DNA of 14,472 bases from Treponema sp. (GTDB lineage Bacteria; Spirochaetota; Spirochaetia; Treponematales; Breznakiellaceae). The DNA lies in the NCBI GenBank assembly GCA_031278025.1, contig JAITLF010000002.1:1-14472 (forward strand). The letters run 5' to 3'. Shown here piece by piece: positions 13,473 through 14,472 of this stretch (the first letter of the stretch is position 1; the number at the start of each line of letters is the position of its first letter). The position numbers and the translations under genes were made by a program. The notes under the pieces are model-generated. The model made no database searches and was not told the origin of the DNA. It saw only the letters and a program-made list of their open reading frames with translations.

Positions 13473-14295
13473 TGGATTTTCCTTTGGACAGGATATATTT
13501 CTCGATAATCTCCACCACTCCGTCGTCGTCATTGGTTTTTTCCGTTACCAGCGCGGCGATGCTTTTTATCCGGTCATCGCCGTTGGCCATAGCGACACCC
13601 ATACCGGCCCAGCGGATCATCGCCTCGTCGTTCATGGAGTCGCCGATAGCCATAGCCTCTTCCTGTTTGACGCCCAGCAGTTTCGCCACCATCGCCAGGG
13701 CGCTTCCCTTGTCGGTATGGGCAGGGAGGATCTCCAGAAAGTAGGGTTTGCTGGTAAAAAGGGTAATGTCATCGCCCAGGTAGGTTCTGATGATGCTTTC
13801 CAGCGGCGAGAGCAGCGCGGGGTCTCCCGGAATAAGCAGCTTGTGGCACCCGCCGCCCACCATGGCCCTGAAATTCTCCACCACCACCTGCCGCAGCCCG
13901 GTCAGCTTCTGATCGTACTCGGTGAACTCGTTGGGCCGCGACACGTACATAATGTCGTCTTCATAAATCTGCACGGGAAACCCCTCGGCGTCGGCCAGAT
14001 CAAAAGCGGTAAGGGCCACTCCCGCTTCGATCTTGACCTCGCTGACAGTGGCGCCGCTCTGGCTTTCCTGAATGACGGTGCCGTTATTGCAGATAAGATA
14101 GCCGGGCTGTTTGTGCATGCCCAGAAGATACGCAAAGTGCTCCATTGCCGCGGGAATCCTGCCGGAGGCCAGCACTACCGTTACTCCGGCGGCCTCCGCC
14201 CGTTTGATCGCGTTTCTGGTACGGTAGGAGATGGTCAAGTCTGACCGGAGCAGCGTATCGTCCAAATCAAGCGCCAAGAGGCGGACAGCATTCAT
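13465..14295 (-). CDS. Cof-type HAD-IIB phosphatase
   Basis: A 276-residue HAD-superfamily hydrolase of the Cof type, a probable sugar-phosphate or metabolite phosphatase. Motifs are ALDLDDTLL with Asp10 and Asp12, VVLASGR (motif II), HTDKGSAL with Lys196 and GDSMNDEAMI with Asp219 and Asp223, followed by GVAMANG. The C2 cap lies at about residues 85-185. It differs clearly from the other Cof protein in this window, with DLDDT in place of DLDGT, so the two are not a recent duplication. AAGGGA lies four bases before the ATG. It overlaps the CBS-ATPase gene by 8 nt, so it is in the same operon; a link to the sensor cassette is not established in families I know. Confidence 0.9.
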   Translation of the reverse strand: MNAVRLLALDLDDTLLRSDLTISYRTRNAIKRAEAAGVTVVLASGRIPAAMEHFAYLLGMHKQPGYLICNNGTVIQESQSGATVSEVKIEAGVALTAFDLADAEGFPVQIYEDDIMYVSRPNEFTEYDQKLTGLRQVVVENFRAMVGGGCHKLLIPGDPALLSPLESIIRTYLGDDITLFTSKPYFLEILPAHTDKGSALAMVAKLLGVKQEEAMAIGDSMNDEAMIRWAGMGVAMANGDDRIKSIAALVTEKTNDDDGVVEIIEKYILSKGKSNA

Positions 14296-14363
14296 CCCTT
14301 ACAGGATACCCCCGATTTGCCCATAATTCAAGAGGAAAATGAGCCTCCGCAGGAGTTTTACAT

Positions 14364-14472
14364 TTAGCCATCGGGATCATCTTCCATGGTCACGAAGCCG
14401 ATAAAGTCCTCCCACGTTTGAAACAGATACCGGCTGAATATCATCCGTAACCCCGCAAAAAACTCATCCAGC
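14364..14472 (-). CDS. C-terminal end of an unidentified gene, cut by the window edge
   Basis: A reading frame enters the window at 14472 and runs 35 codons to a TAA at 14364-14366. It is rich in aromatic residues (LDEFFAGLRMIFSRYLF, then QTWEDFIGFVTMEDDPDG). The composition looks like real protein and the orientation matches the downstream operon, 68 nt away. I do not recognise the family from so short a tail. It could be the start of the HAD/CBS/DRTGG/PHP operon or the end of a preceding one. Confidence 0.5.
   Translation of the reverse strand, partial: LDEFFAGLRMIFSRYLFQTWEDFIGFVTMEDDPDG

Noticed and set aside
13473..13532. Longer start for the CBS-ATPase protein
   Set aside because: It would overlap the HAD gene by 68 nt, while the ATG at 13472 has its own ribosome-binding site.
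14303..14331. Possible promoter TTGAAT-N17-TATCCT before the HAD gene
   Set aside because: Both boxes match at only four of six positions, and the start of transcription would fall on the ATG itself, leaving out the visible ribosome-binding site.

Overview
The window is about 58% G+C by eye and reads as a bacterial chromosome segment, most likely from a spirochaete of the Treponema/termite-gut type. This assignment is inference. It rests on the [FeFe]-hydrogenase-associated set of PHP, DRTGG and CBS-ATPase genes, which I know from anaerobes such as Thermotoga, Clostridia and termite-gut treponemes, and on a TGTTCCAAAAC/GTTTTGGAACA palindrome that resembles intergenic repeats in treponemes. 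No rRNA, tRNA, CRISPR array or transposase gene was found.

Layout. Positions 1-250 are non-coding and full of inverted repeats, followed by a strong sigma70-type promoter (181-209). From there ptsI (enzyme I), ptsH (HPr) and a cutC-family gene run on the + strand to 2846. Everything after that is on the - strand. Read in the direction of transcription, the first block (14472 to 11394) holds the end of an unknown gene, a Cof-type HAD phosphatase, a two-CBS-domain/HATPase protein, a DRTGG-domain protein and a PHP-domain phosphoesterase, with overlapping or abutting ends. A palindromic element (11313-11387) separates this block from nagA (11228-10068). A promoter with a perfect TTGACA lies over the end of nagA. 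It drives a tightly packed run of nine genes: mannose-family PTS IIC, IID, IIA and IIB, a two-helix membrane protein of unknown function, a Gfo/Idh/MocA oxidoreductase, a ceramidase-fold amidohydrolase, a SIS-domain protein and a second Cof-type HAD phosphatase.

How the genes fit together. EI and HPr pass phosphate from PEP to IIA and IIB, and IIC/IID carry and phosphorylate the sugar, so a complete phosphotransferase system sits within 10 kb. NagA next door points to an N-acetylated amino sugar. The oxidoreductase, ceramidase-like hydrolase, SIS protein and HAD phosphatase would process the imported sugar phosphate. No glucosamine-6-phosphate deaminase and no transcriptional regulator is present in the window. 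The combination of a cytoplasmic ceramidase-fold enzyme with a Man-family PTS is the best candidate here for an undescribed catabolic pathway. The second point of interest is the redox/hydrogenase-type sensor cassette without a hydrogenase beside it.
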